Shown: piece by piece, positions 8,493 to 15,712 of the stretch | Position numbering within the stretch: the stretch's first letter is position 1 | How the letters are laid out: each line of letters begins with the position of its first letter | Source of the DNA: Candidatus Woesearchaeota archaeon | GTDB lineage: Archaea; Nanobdellota; Nanobdellia; Woesearchaeales; JACPIF01 | DNA length: 56,438 bases | NCBI GenBank assembly: GCA_016188215.1 | Contig: JACPIF010000008.1 | Location: 1-56,438 of the forward strand | Direction of reading: 5' to 3' | Made by a program: the position numbers and the translations under genes | The notes under the pieces: generated by a model | The model's input: only the letters and a program-made list of their open reading frames with translations | Told to the model about the DNA's origin: nothing | Databases searched by the model: none

Positions 8493-10021
8493 ATGAAAGA
8501 AACAACATTAGGACCTCCTCCTGAGATCAAGCGCGTCAGCGAGGCTGTGTGGGAAATTCCTGTATCCTTTAAGAAGGGTATGAGAGTTCCAGCACGAATC
8601 ATTGCCACAGAGAAACTTTTGCAGGCAATGGACGCTGGTGTGTTTGAGCAAGTAACAAATGTTGCGTGCATGCCGGGAATCCAAAACTATGCCTTCTGTA
8701 TGCCAGACGGGCATTGGGGATTCTGAGTAAGAACACTCTTATTCAGCCCTTGATGGATTTCCAATAGGCGGCGTTGCTGCATTTGATATGGAGTCAGGTG
8801 TGATAAGTCCAGGTGGCATCGGATTCGATTTCGTGAATCTTAGCTGATTCATGACGAATGATCAATTGCGGGATGCGCCTGGTTACGACAAACCTGACAC
8901 TCAAGGAGGTAAAGCCGAGGATACGTGAGCTAGTTGACACTCTATTCCAGACAGTTCCAGCCGGTGTAGGCGGAAAAGGGTTTGTAAAGGTGAATAATTC
9001 TCAGTTTAATGACGTGATGCAGGAGGGTACGCAGTGGTGCATCAAGCAGGGCTACGGCTGGGAGGAAGATATTGAACGGACAGAAGAAGATGGCAGGATA
9101 AAACAGGCTGAGCATGAAAAAGTCTCTGAGCAAGCCAGAAAGCGAGGCATTAGCCAGCTTGGGACTCTTGGATCTGGCAACCATTACTTAGAGATTCAGT
9201 ATGCTGATGAGATACATGATGAAGCTATTGCAAAAGCAATGGGCATTACTGAGAAAGGGCAGATTGTGGTCATGGTGCATTGCGGGAGCAGGGGATTTGG
9301 GCATCAGATTGCTACTGATTATTTACGGGTTTTTGACGATGCCATGAAGAAGTATGGGATTGCTGTCAATGATAGAGAATTAGCTTGTGCTCCCTTTAAC
9401 AGCAAAGAAGGGCAGGATTACTACAAAGCAATGGCTTGCGCTGCAAACATGGCATTTGCGAATAGGCAAGTGATTTTGCACAGGATTAGAGAAGGATTTG
9501 AGAAAGTGTTCAAGACAAGTGCGGAGAAGCTTGACATGCACATGGTGTATGATGTTGCGCATAACATGGCCAAGGTTGAGGAGCATTCTATAGATGGCGA
9601 GCGCAAGAAACTAGTGGTGCACAGGAAAGGGAGCACAAGGAGCTTCGGCCCTAATCATCCTGAGCTTATTGACAAATATAAGAAAACAGGGCAGCCTGTC
9701 ATCCTTGGTGGAAGCATGGAGACTGGAAGCTATCTTCTAGTTGGGACTGAAGGTGCAATGAAGGAAACATTTGGAAGCACGGCGCATGGATCTGGAAGGA
9801 CTATGTCGCGAACACGGGCAAAAGGAGAGTTCAGGGGTGACAAGCTGCAGAGGGAGATGGAGGCTCGCGGAATTTACGTTAAGTCAATGAGCATGTCTGG
9901 GTTGGCTGAAGAGGCAGGTGCTGCCTACAAGGATATACATGAGGTTGTAAAATCTATTGAGAAGGCAGGGATTTCCAAGCCGGTGACTTCCCTACTCCCC
10001 CTCGGTAATGTCAAGGGCTAG
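8493..10021 (+). CDS. rtcB: tRNA-splicing ligase RtcB, three exons with two BHB introns
   Basis: RtcB joins RNA ends with 2',3'-cyclic phosphate and 5'-OH, and in archaea it ligates tRNA exons after endonuclease cleavage. Read straight through, the frame stops at 8724-8726 after 77 codons. Exons 8493-8721, 8753-8829 and 8861-10021 join in frame into 488 residues, close to the intein-free Pyrococcus protein. The joins recreate MPDGHWGYGFPIGG and GGIGFDINCGMRL, both conserved in RtcB. Metal ligands include Asp102 and Cys105 of DINC, which fall on either side of intron 2. The guanylylated His is in GSTAHGSGR (about bases 9775-9801). Archaease lies just upstream. Exon coding was checked by hand; splicing itself is inferred from BHB folding. 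Confidence 0.92.
8722..8752 (+). other. Predicted 31-nt BHB intron 1 in rtcB
   Basis: The insertion folds as an archaeal bulge-helix-bulge. The inner helix is 8723-8732 (CTGAGTAAGA) with 8737-8746 (TCTTATTCAG): ten pairs including one G-U, loop ACAC. The 5' bulge is AT|T (8720-8722). The central four-pair helix is GGGG 8716-8719 with CCCT 8747-8750 (one G-U). The 3' bulge is TG|A (8751-8753). Cutting between the second and third bulge bases, as known for the archaeal endonuclease, removes exactly 31 nt and gives a TAT codon for the conserved Tyr77. The outer helix is poor. It contains an in-frame TGA. Shifts of 1-2 bases also keep frame but give Asp or Phe. Confidence 0.88.
8830..8860 (+). 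other. Predicted 31-nt BHB intron 2 in rtcB
   Basis: Same size and plan as intron 1. The inner helix pairs 8831-8839 (TCGTGAATC) with 8846-8854 (GATTCATGA), nine pairs with one G-U, loop TTAGCT. The 5' bulge is AT|T (8828-8830) and the 3' bulge TG|A (8859-8861), the same trinucleotides as intron 1. The central helix TTCG 8824-8827 with CGAA 8855-8858 is fully paired, and two outer pairs follow (8823-8862, 8822-8863). Removal joins GAT to ATC and restores D-I-N-C. Unspliced, the frame meets TGA at 8845-8847. Confidence 0.9.
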
Positions 10022-10067
10022 CACCATCTGCAAACCTTTAAATAGATTATCTGCGCGTATTCTCATC

Positions 10068-10688
10068 ATGGCGAGGAAAAGAGGAGCAAAACAGCGTTCC
10101 AGGAATGCAAGTGAAAGGAAGCTGCTCTCTGAGGAGAAGAAGGTTGAGGCTGAATTAAAGGAAGTTGAGAAACAAGAAGCTGCATTGGGCAGGAAAGAAT
10201 CTGAGATAGAGCTTGAAGAGCGGAAGATAGAGAATCAAAACGAGAAGATTGAAAGGATAGAGGAGCAGATCAAGCATGAAGTTACAGAAAAGCCCTTGCG
10301 GAAATTCAGCTTCAAGGATGTTAATAAAGGGATTGTCGGCGCTTTCATCGGGGTTGTGGCTCATTTCGCATTCGTCTATAGCAAGGAGATTGCCAAGGAG
10401 ATATCAATTACGAAAGCCACAATAATCATTGTCTTCTCCTATCTTCTTATCGTAATTTTAATGTACGAGACAGGATACCGGGAGATACGCGAGAAAAGGA
10501 TGCTTGGGATTTTGCCAACCCGTGCAACCATCATGTTTGGAACCTCGCTCCTTGTTGTACTGCTGATATTCTTCCTGTTCAACCAGATTAACCTTAATGA
10601 TCCAGTTGGGTTGTATAAGCAGTTGGCAGTGACATCTGTTCTGGCTTCACTCGGGGCAGGGACTGCCGATCTAATAGGAAGGCATTAA
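10068..10688 (+). CDS. Coiled-coil plus multi-pass membrane protein, DUF2391-like
   Basis: A 206-residue protein. Residues 1-85 are highly charged and helical, with repeated EKK/EEL/ERKIE heptad-like spacing that suggests a coiled coil. The rest has four hydrophobic segments (KGIVGAFIGVVAHFAFVYS, ATIIIVFSYLLIVILM, IMFGTSLLVVLLIFFLF, LYKQLAVTSVLASLGAG). The membrane part resembles DUF2391 proteins, with moderate certainty. ATG 10068 is chosen over an in-frame start at 10008 because CCTTTAAATAG lies about 25 bases before it and the longer form would overlap the rtcB end. Function unknown. Confidence 0.65.
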   Translation: MARKRGAKQRSRNASERKLLSEEKKVEAELKEVEKQEAALGRKESEIELEERKIENQNEKIERIEEQIKHEVTEKPLRKFSFKDVNKGIVGAFIGVVAHFAFVYSKEIAKEISITKATIIIVFSYLLIVILMYETGYREIREKRMLGILPTRATIMFGTSLLVVLLIFFLFNQINLNDPVGLYKQLAVTSVLASLGAGTADLIGRH

Positions 10689-10720
10689 GACTGAGAGATA
10701 CTAGTAGAAGTTATGCTTGT

Positions 10721-10966
10721 CTATTCCTTAACCACATGGATGCAATTGACAGGGCATGACTCTTCTGCATCCTTGTTGCCCTGGAACTGGGAGTCATCAA
10801 CGGTCTTTGTTTCTATGTTAGTGGCGGTATCCTTGTTAGAATTCTCCAAATGGGCCTTGAACTCTCCGGTCTCTGTGTCCACCATGACCCAATGTTCAGG
10901 TGTAATAGCTGCGCATGCGCCGCAGCCTATGCAGATATTCTGCTCGTGAGTAATCTTGACAACCAT
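10721..10966 (-). CDS. Single-cluster ferredoxin
   Basis: An 81-residue small electron carrier. It has the cluster motif CIGCGAC (about residues 12-18) and a distant Cys in ESCPVNCIHVV near the end, the pattern of a monocluster [4Fe-4S] (or 3Fe-4S) archaeal ferredoxin. The middle is acidic, as usual. Electron partners cannot be told from context. A TATA-like CCTTTAAAAAG near 10990-11000 (minus strand) and a 14-bp palindrome between it and the ATG suggest repression by the regulator that may also control the suf operon. Confidence 0.88.
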   Translation of the reverse strand: MVVKITHEQNICIGCGACAAITPEHWVMVDTETGEFKAHLENSNKDTATNIETKTVDDSQFQGNKDAEESCPVNCIHVVKE

Positions 10967-10967
10967 G

Positions 10968-10981
10968 TTAACGATAGTTAA
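10968..10981. promoter_or_regulatory. Palindrome TTAACGATAGTTAA before ferredoxin
   Basis: The inverted repeat TTAAC-GATA-GTTAA lies directly before the ferredoxin ATG and downstream of its TATA-like box, a position where a bound protein would block transcription. The identical 14-mer occurs in the same place before the suf regulator gene (22471-22484), and a near-copy lies at 14564-14577. Three sites next to Fe-S or redox genes point to a shared operator. Confidence 0.6.
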
Positions 10982-11002
10982 TCCTGAAGCTTTTTAAAGG
11001 TT

Positions 11003-11055
11003 GTGAAAAACTAATTTTTCACAGCTCTAGGAACAGGGTTCCTTAGGTTGTGAAC
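11003..11055. repeat. Two-hairpin intergenic element, family 2 copy A
   Basis: GTGAAAAA (11003-11010), loop CTAA, TTTTTCAC (11015-11022), then CTAGGAAC (11027-11034), loop AGG, GTTCCTTAG (11038-11046), then GTTGTGAAC and a T-run. The same order and several identical blocks occur at 36887-36940. It lies between the ferredoxin start and the end of the Ogg gene, so it could act as a terminator for ogg or as leader DNA of ferredoxin. Confidence 0.5.
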
Positions 11056-11070
11056 GTGTCTTTTTGAGCT

Positions 11071-11772
11071 CTATTTCAGTATCTGCCCAGTTTTCCTGCT
11101 CCATAACAGTAAATCAAGCTCGTCTATGCCAATGCCAATTTCCTGGCTGAATTCAATCAGCTTCTGCTCTGCTTCAAGGTACCCTTTTGGGTTTGTAACC
11201 TTGAAGTCCTGAGCAATTACATTAAATTCTTTTAATGAGTTAAGAATATGCTTGTCAATGATGCCGTAGCCTTTGAAACCTACGTTTCTCAGGAAATGTG
11301 AGCTTTCCTTGTAGCCGAATCCTTTGATATTTGTGACTAAGAAACTGCGCAATGATTGGTTGTCAGAAAAGGATTCAAGCAATTCTCTCAGCTTGAAATT
11401 ATACTGCTTTTTTAGGAATTCCCGGTTCTGAACAATATATGATGCGCGGTTGTGGAACCTGCAGCAGCCGATAAGCTGCTTCTGGATTTCAGATGCTGAG
11501 CCATCCTGCAGGATATCCCTGATCCGCATGACAGCGTTCATGCCAGTCTCTGCAGTGCCATTAGCTGTAAGGATGCAGAATGAGAGCTCTTCAAACAGGC
11601 GCTCATCATCTGTCTTTGCGCTTGGAACAAGGCGCATTACTTTATTCCTGTATTCCCAGACTACCGGCTTACTGTAGAACGTCTGGAAATCCTTGAGGCG
11701 GCGCCTTATTTGGTGCTTTTTATGCTCGTATAGTTCAAGAAGCGGATTATGGCACTTTGCAATGAGTGGCAT
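11071..11772 (-). CDS. ogg: 8-oxoguanine DNA glycosylase/lyase, Ogg2 type
   Basis: A base-excision repair enzyme that removes oxidised guanine and cuts the abasic site. The 233-residue product has the helix-hairpin-helix GPD region NIKGFGYKESSHFLRNVGFKGYGIIDKHIL, written here in part only: catalytic Lys in GYKES and the following IIDKH with the activating Asp. Length is near the usual 205-240 for archaeal Ogg2. The frame is open further upstream, but ATG 11772 is preferred because a TATA-like TTTTTAAATAGG lies about 30 bases before it and the upstream part lacks family similarity. Confidence 0.86.
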   Translation of the reverse strand: MPLIAKCHNPLLELYEHKKHQIRRRLKDFQTFYSKPVVWEYRNKVMRLVPSAKTDDERLFEELSFCILTANGTAETGMNAVMRIRDILQDGSASEIQKQLIGCCRFHNRASYIVQNREFLKKQYNFKLRELLESFSDNQSLRSFLVTNIKGFGYKESSHFLRNVGFKGYGIIDKHILNSLKEFNVIAQDFKVTNPKGYLEAEQKLIEFSQEIGIGIDELDLLLWSRKTGQILK

Positions 11773-11845
11773 ATTACCTGCTAACTTTAACCTATTTAAA
11801 AAGGTTGGCAAAAGATTTATTAATTGATTAAGAAAAACACAGCTT

Positions 11846-12082
11846 ATGGAAGAAATTATCATTGGATGTCTTACTATCCCGGAACGTATCCGATACATGG
11901 GAGGGAGAGAAGCTTTTCTTTCGGAGTTAGGGTCAGACTTACCAAGAAGTTCATTGGCTAACATTGAACAGGATTACAAACCTAATGGACAAAGGGGGCT
12001 TTCTGGAAGTGATTTAACGGAACTTCTACATAAAACTGTTCGTCCAGAGGGATACAGCCAATTTGTTGGATCACTCAGTTAG
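11846..12082 (+). CDS. Small hypothetical protein
   Basis: A 78-residue frame with an A/T-rich TATTAATTGATTAAG stretch about 25 bases before the ATG and divergent from ogg. It overlaps the end of nth on the other strand by 4 bases. I recognise no family; it has a hydrophilic, mixed composition with motifs such as ERIRYMGGREAFLSELG and no membrane segment. The promoter-like sequence and clean fit between two genes are the reasons for listing it. Confidence 0.45.
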   Translation: MEEIIIGCLTIPERIRYMGGREAFLSELGSDLPRSSLANIEQDYKPNGQRGLSGSDLTELLHKTVRPEGYSQFVGSLS

Positions 12083-12780
12083 CGGCTACTTATTACATTT
12101 ATTTTATCACAAAATTCTGAAATCTTGCATCTGCTGCAGAAAGGCGAGATTGGCCTGCAGGTGTTCTGGCCGTGGCTTACCAGCAAATCGTTATAGATAA
12201 TCCAGTATTTTTCTGGTAGGATCTTCAGTAGGGCGAATTCAGTCTTGTGAGGGTTCTTCGTTTTTATCAAGCCCAATCTGTTTGATAATCGATGGACATG
12301 AGTGTCTACTGCAATACCATTCTTGTTATACGCTAAAGTTACAACGATATTTGCCGTCTTGCGCCCAACACCATGCAACTTTAGCAGCTCCTCAATAGTA
12401 TCCGGAACCTTATCTTTATACTTTTCATGAATAATGCGCGCTATATCCTTGATGCGCTTTGCCTTGGTTATGTAGAAACCCGCAGGATAGATGGCTTTCT
12501 CAATCTGCCTTGTGGAGAGCTTCATCATTGCTTTAGGGGTAACCGCAAGCGTAAACAGCCGCTGAGAAGCAGGATATGTGACCTCATCCTTAGTCCTTAG
12601 GCTGATTAGGCATGATATAAGAACTTTAAAGGGATCTTCAGTCCTGCTTACTTTGGTGACTGACGGTTCCTCATATCTCCTGTATTCCCTTGAAAGAATC
12701 CGTATGATTGCACTAATCCTTTTCGCCTGGACAGCATCTGTCTGTCTCTTTCCTTGGCGGAGTATCCTTTTCATATTCAT
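12079..12780 (-). CDS. nth: Endonuclease III, DNA glycosylase/AP lyase
   Basis: Removes oxidised pyrimidines and nicks abasic sites. The 233-residue product has the helix-hairpin-helix LLKLHGVGRKTANIVV with catalytic Lys (about residues 133-148), the activating Asp in VDTHVHRL, and a C-terminal [4Fe-4S] set C-x6-C-x2-C-x5-C (CRPISPFCSRCKISEFC). The first 20 residues are extra to the family core, so a later start is possible. It overlaps a small frame and follows the rubredoxin on the same strand, so the three may be co-transcribed. Ogg lies 300 bases away. Confidence 0.9.
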   Translation of the reverse strand: MNMKRILRQGKRQTDAVQAKRISAIIRILSREYRRYEEPSVTKVSRTEDPFKVLISCLISLRTKDEVTYPASQRLFTLAVTPKAMMKLSTRQIEKAIYPAGFYITKAKRIKDIARIIHEKYKDKVPDTIEELLKLHGVGRKTANIVVTLAYNKNGIAVDTHVHRLSNRLGLIKTKNPHKTEFALLKILPEKYWIIYNDLLVSHGQNTCRPISPFCSRCKISEFCDKINVISSR

Positions 12781-12871
12781 GGAGCTGGTCTAATACCTCA
12801 TCTAACGGGTTCTTGTCCTTGTATCGGGCTTCTATTTTCCTATCATTACTGTGCCTTGATTGTTTTTCCAT
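12713..12871 (-). CDS. Possible 52-residue charged protein overlapping nth
   Basis: ATG 12871 lies 3 bases past the rubredoxin stop, and the frame runs 52 codons to a TAG at 12713-12715, overlapping the start of nth in another frame. The product is very hydrophilic (EKQSRHSNDRKIEARYKDK), with a Cys-Cys near the end. It fills the gap between rubredoxin and nth and could couple their translation. It may also be a chance frame. Confidence 0.3.
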   Translation of the reverse strand: MEKQSRHSNDRKIEARYKDKNPLDEVLDQLHEYEKDTPPRKETDRCCPGEKD

Positions 12872-12874
12872 TTC

Positions 12875-13042
12875 CTAGCCGTCTATCACACATTCAAAGT
12901 TCTCTTTCTTGGCACCGCAGACGTCACAAGTGAAGTCTGCAGGAAGGTCCTCAAACCTTGTTTCCGGCTTAATATTCCGCTTTGGGAGGCCGTAATGCTC
13001 CTCATAGTTAAAGCCGCACTCCCTGCATGCCCACATTCTCAT
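12875..13042 (-). CDS. Rubredoxin
   Basis: A 55-residue electron carrier with one Fe held by four Cys. The knuckles CRECG (residues 6-10) and CDVCG (39-43) and the spacer FEDLPADFTC match rubredoxin, and the length is typical. It is too short for most gene callers. A TATA-like CTTTAAATAAT sits about 25 bases before the ATG on the minus strand, suggesting a leaderless message. The partner is unknown; rubredoxins often serve oxygen or peroxide reduction in anaerobes, which would suit the repair genes alongside. Confidence 0.85.
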   Translation of the reverse strand: MRMWACRECGFNYEEHYGLPKRNIKPETRFEDLPADFTCDVCGAKKENFECVIDG

Positions 13043-13077
13043 ATTGTCTGAGATAGAATGAGATTATTTAAAGGTTG

Positions 13078-13473
13078 TTATCTTTGGTACATGGCTTCAA
13101 TTGCATCTGGCAATTTGGGCAGATCAATAGGTTTCTCTAAGAAGATAGCATCTCCGGTGCTGACGAGAGCATCAATATTTGCCTTTTCGTTTTTGGGGTC
13201 GCCACTAAAGAAAATAATCTTTGCATTTGGATACTCTATTTTCAATTGCTGAAACATAGCAATTCTAGACATGCCAGGCATGATAACATCCGATACTATC
13301 AGGCCAAAATCTCCAGATTTATACGCTTCAAGAGCTTCTATGCCGCTGGCTGCTTCAATTACATGGTATCCAAAGGCCTGGATATAACCTCGTGTCACTC
13401 CTCTAACTTCAGGTTCATCGTCTACAACCAGGATAGTACCTTTTGCTCCTTTTGCCATATCCTCTAAATCCAT
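13078..13473 (-). CDS. Stand-alone response-regulator receiver protein
   Basis: A 131-residue protein that is only a CheY-like receiver domain. It shows the acidic pair in VVDDEPE, the phosphorylated Asp in LIVSDVIMPGMS, the Ser in FFSGD and the Lys in FLEKP. No output domain and no histidine kinase gene lie nearby. ATG 13473 is preferred over an upstream in-frame start because a TATA-like CTTAAAAAG sits about 30 bases before it. Its promoter region overlaps the end of the dehydrogenase gene on the same strand. Confidence 0.85.
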   Translation of the reverse strand: MDLEDMAKGAKGTILVVDDEPEVRGVTRGYIQAFGYHVIEAASGIEALEAYKSGDFGLIVSDVIMPGMSRIAMFQQLKIEYPNAKIIFFSGDPKNEKANIDALVSTGDAIFLEKPIDLPKLPDAIEAMYQR

Positions 13474-13519
13474 AACAAAATTAGATTTTTCTAGGCTTTT
13501 TAAGGCTTGTGCTAATTGA

Positions 13520-14524
13520 CTAATTTGCAACAATATTAATTGGCTTCTTTTTAGAAAAAGCAGCAATGTTGTCCAGGGTTGTCTCAAGGATGCGGAGAAG
13601 GGCCTCATTGCTGTTGAAGGCGTTATGAGGGGTTATCAATACATTATCGCGCTTCAGCAGGATATGGTTCTGCAGCAGGGTCTTTAAATCGCAGGTCTCA
13701 GGGAACTGCTTTGACAATAGCTGAGTCTCTTCCTTGATGAAGAATTCCTCTTCCAGGACATCAAGGCCTGCTCCCGCTAGGATGCCTTTGTCTAATGCAA
13801 TGACTAAAGCTTCTGTTTCCACCAGACCGCCTCTCGCCGTGTTTATCAGAATAGAGCCTTTCTTTATTTTATTGATATTATCCCTGTTTATCAGGTGGTG
13901 AGTTGCTTTAAGGTATGGGACATGAAGGGTGATTATGTCTGAGTTTGCAAGCAGGTTAGCCAGGGGAACATACTTGAAGCCCATCTGTCTTGCAAATTTT
14001 GCATCTTGCCTGACATCATAAGCCAGGGTATTCATCTCAAATCCATTTGCTATCCTGATGACGTGCCTGCCGATGTTGCCTGTGCCGATAACTCCTATTG
14101 TTTTTCCCTTTAAATCAAAGCCGCGCAACCCTTCCAAAGTGAAGTCTCCCCTTATAGTGCGCTCATAACTTTTGTGGATCTTTCTTGTCAAGGAAAGTAT
14201 TAAGGCGAAAGTGTGCTCGGCAACTGTATTCTCGCCATAAGTAGGCACATTTGCCACCTTTATGCCTTTTGCCTTGCATGTATCCATATCAATATGGTCA
14301 AAGCCTGTCGAGCGGGTAGCAATGAATCTCAGTTTTGGGAGCTGTGCAATGATGTCTTTATTTACTTTTGAATAGATGAAGACTGATAGAATGTCATAAT
14401 TCTTGATTTTTGCAGCATTGCTCTTTGTCAAAGGAGCTGAGAAAAATGAAACTGTATGGCCTTTCAAAGCCTTCTGGATAATAGGCTTTTCCCATTCTTC
14501 TACTTCAAAGAATGCTATGTTCAT
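13520..14524 (-). CDS. D-isomer 2-hydroxyacid dehydrogenase
   Basis: An NAD-dependent oxidoreductase of the D-lactate dehydrogenase group, 334 residues. Visible are the catalytic Arg in SILINTARGGLVET, the NAD-binding GTGNIGRHV (about 151-159), the acidic residue in GLDVLEEE and the catalytic His in LITPHNAFNSNEA. The early STGFDHID motif favours D-lactate dehydrogenase over phosphoglycerate dehydrogenase, but the substrate is not certain. A TATA-like CCTTAAATACAG precedes the ATG, with a TTAAC-N4-GTTAA-type site just upstream of it. Confidence 0.88.
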   Translation of the reverse strand: MNIAFFEVEEWEKPIIQKALKGHTVSFFSAPLTKSNAAKIKNYDILSVFIYSKVNKDIIAQLPKLRFIATRSTGFDHIDMDTCKAKGIKVANVPTYGENTVAEHTFALILSLTRKIHKSYERTIRGDFTLEGLRGFDLKGKTIGVIGTGNIGRHVIRIANGFEMNTLAYDVRQDAKFARQMGFKYVPLANLLANSDIITLHVPYLKATHHLINRDNINKIKKGSILINTARGGLVETEALVIALDKGILAGAGLDVLEEEFFIKEETQLLSKQFPETCDLKTLLQNHILLKRDNVLITPHNAFNSNEALLRILETTLDNIAAFSKKKPINIVAN

Positions 14525-14563
14525 ATGAGAATGAACTGCAATACTGTATTTAAGGGTTTTGGA

Positions 14564-14577
14564 TTAACTATTGTTAA
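14564..14577. promoter_or_regulatory. Palindrome TTAACTATTGTTAA between divergent genes
   Basis: A near-copy of the 14-bp palindrome before ferredoxin and the suf regulator (one centre base differs from the reverse complement). It lies between the dehydrogenase (minus) and the DUF218 gene (plus), upstream of the dehydrogenase TATA-like box rather than downstream. That placement would suit activation or control of the divergent gene. Confidence 0.45.
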
Positions 14578-14635
14578 AGAGAGTACACTGTAAAGGAGGA
14601 TAACCTTAATAACTTATTACTAAAACCTGTTTAAG

Positions 14636-15133
14636 ATGGAAGGAATAATAGTAATCTTAGGCTCGCCAAATGATGATGAAGGGAACCTTTCAGATATTTC
14701 AACAGGCAGAATTGCGAAGGCTATTCAGGAATATAGGTCTAATCCTGATTTTAGAATACTGTGCACTGGTGGATTCGGAGACCATTTTAATAGGACAGAT
14801 AAACCGCATGCCACATATGCTGTCAGATTTCTAATAAAACAAGGCATTCCTGAAGAATATATTTTAGAGATAGCAGAGAGTCATGATACTGTTGAGGATG
14901 CACTGAAAGCTAAACCAATAATTGACAAGTATAATGCAAGAAACCTAATAATAGTATCTTCTGATTTCCACATGGAAAGAGTAAAGTATATCTTTGAACG
15001 GATTTTCTCAGGATATAATCTTAGATTTGCTGAAGCACAAACAGATTTTTCTGAAGAAAGATATAACAAACTTTATGCACATGAGAATAAAGAATTAAGA
15101 AAATTGAAAGAAGAAGGTATTCCTGGTATTTGA
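14636..15133 (+). CDS. DUF218/YdcF-family protein
   Basis: A 165-residue soluble domain of the DUF218 (SanA/ElyC/YdcF) type. It has the family pattern VILGSP.. at the start, ILCTGGFGD (about 41-49), a conserved acidic/His cluster in EIAESHDTVEDALKAK and IIVSSDFHMERVKYIF. There is no membrane anchor, unlike ElyC. The family is linked to envelope or nucleotide metabolism, but the reaction is not established. It is convergent with the HesB-like gene downstream. Confidence 0.72.
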   Translation: MEGIIVILGSPNDDEGNLSDISTGRIAKAIQEYRSNPDFRILCTGGFGDHFNRTDKPHATYAVRFLIKQGIPEEYILEIAESHDTVEDALKAKPIIDKYNARNLIIVSSDFHMERVKYIFERIFSGYNLRFAEAQTDFSEERYNKLYAHENKELRKLKEEGIPGI

Positions 15134-15141
15134 GTGCAAAA

Positions 15142-15705
15142 CTAACTAAAACTCTGCCCACACCCACAACTGCCAGTAGTATTAGGATTGCTGACCTTGA
15201 AGCCTGCGCCCTGGATGCTTTCCACGAAGTCTATCTTGGCGCCTTTCATGAAGCTGAAGCTTTCTGTATCTAGATAAAGCTTGACTCCATGCTGCTCAAC
15301 AATCTCGTCAGGGCCGCGAGTCTGGTTTTCAAAAGCAAAGCCGTACTTGAAACCTGCGCAGCCGCCCGGGACAACCTTAATGCGGATGCCATAACCTGGC
15401 TTGCTCTGTTTTGATGCTAATTCCACAATCTTATCTGCTGCTTTCTTTGTAAGGAAAATGCCTTCAACTGTTTCTGGCCATTCAGCTACACTCTGGTTCA
15501 TCTTGTCAAGAGCTTCCTGGATATTTGCTTCAGAGAAATCCTGGGCTTTAAGGCTGCCTTCTATAGTTTCATCATACGGAATATGGCAGCCAATGGTAGG
15601 AACGCCGTAGCCCTGCAATACTTCCATGGTGGAAGGATACTTGCGGATAACCTCTCCGACTGTCATTTCTTTTGTAACTTTAAGTGTTGCTTGTTCCATA
15701 GCCAT
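15142..15705 (-). CDS. DUF1858 domain fused to a HesB/IscA-type Fe-S carrier
   Basis: A 187-residue A-type Fe-S carrier, likely SufA-like. The N-terminal part (KEMTVGEVIRKYPSTMEVLQGYG and the following residues to about 60) matches DUF1858. The C-terminal part has the HesB/IscA fold, with cluster Cys in PGGCAGFKYGF and the terminal GSCGCGQSF. ATG 15705 is preferred: a TATA-like TTTATATTAG lies about 25 bases before it, inside the end of the cysteine desulfurase gene, so it may be transcribed separately from the suf operon as well. Confidence 0.85.
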   Translation of the reverse strand: MAMEQATLKVTKEMTVGEVIRKYPSTMEVLQGYGVPTIGCHIPYDETIEGSLKAQDFSEANIQEALDKMNQSVAEWPETVEGIFLTKKAADKIVELASKQSKPGYGIRIKVVPGGCAGFKYGFAFENQTRGPDEIVEQHGVKLYLDTESFSFMKGAKIDFVESIQGAGFKVSNPNTTGSCGCGQSFS

Positions 15706-15712
15706 GAGTAGG

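Noticed and set aside
8724-8863. rtcB interruptions as sequencing errors, frameshift decay or inteins
   Set aside because: Both insertions are 31 nt, begin and end exactly at BHB cut points, and leave the flanking codons intact. Inteins would be in frame and far larger. Random error would not yield two matching folds.
12578-12793. Plus-strand frames opposite nth and the suf genes
   Set aside because: They are shadows of strongly conserved genes on the minus strand, with no promoter-like sequence or family features of their own.
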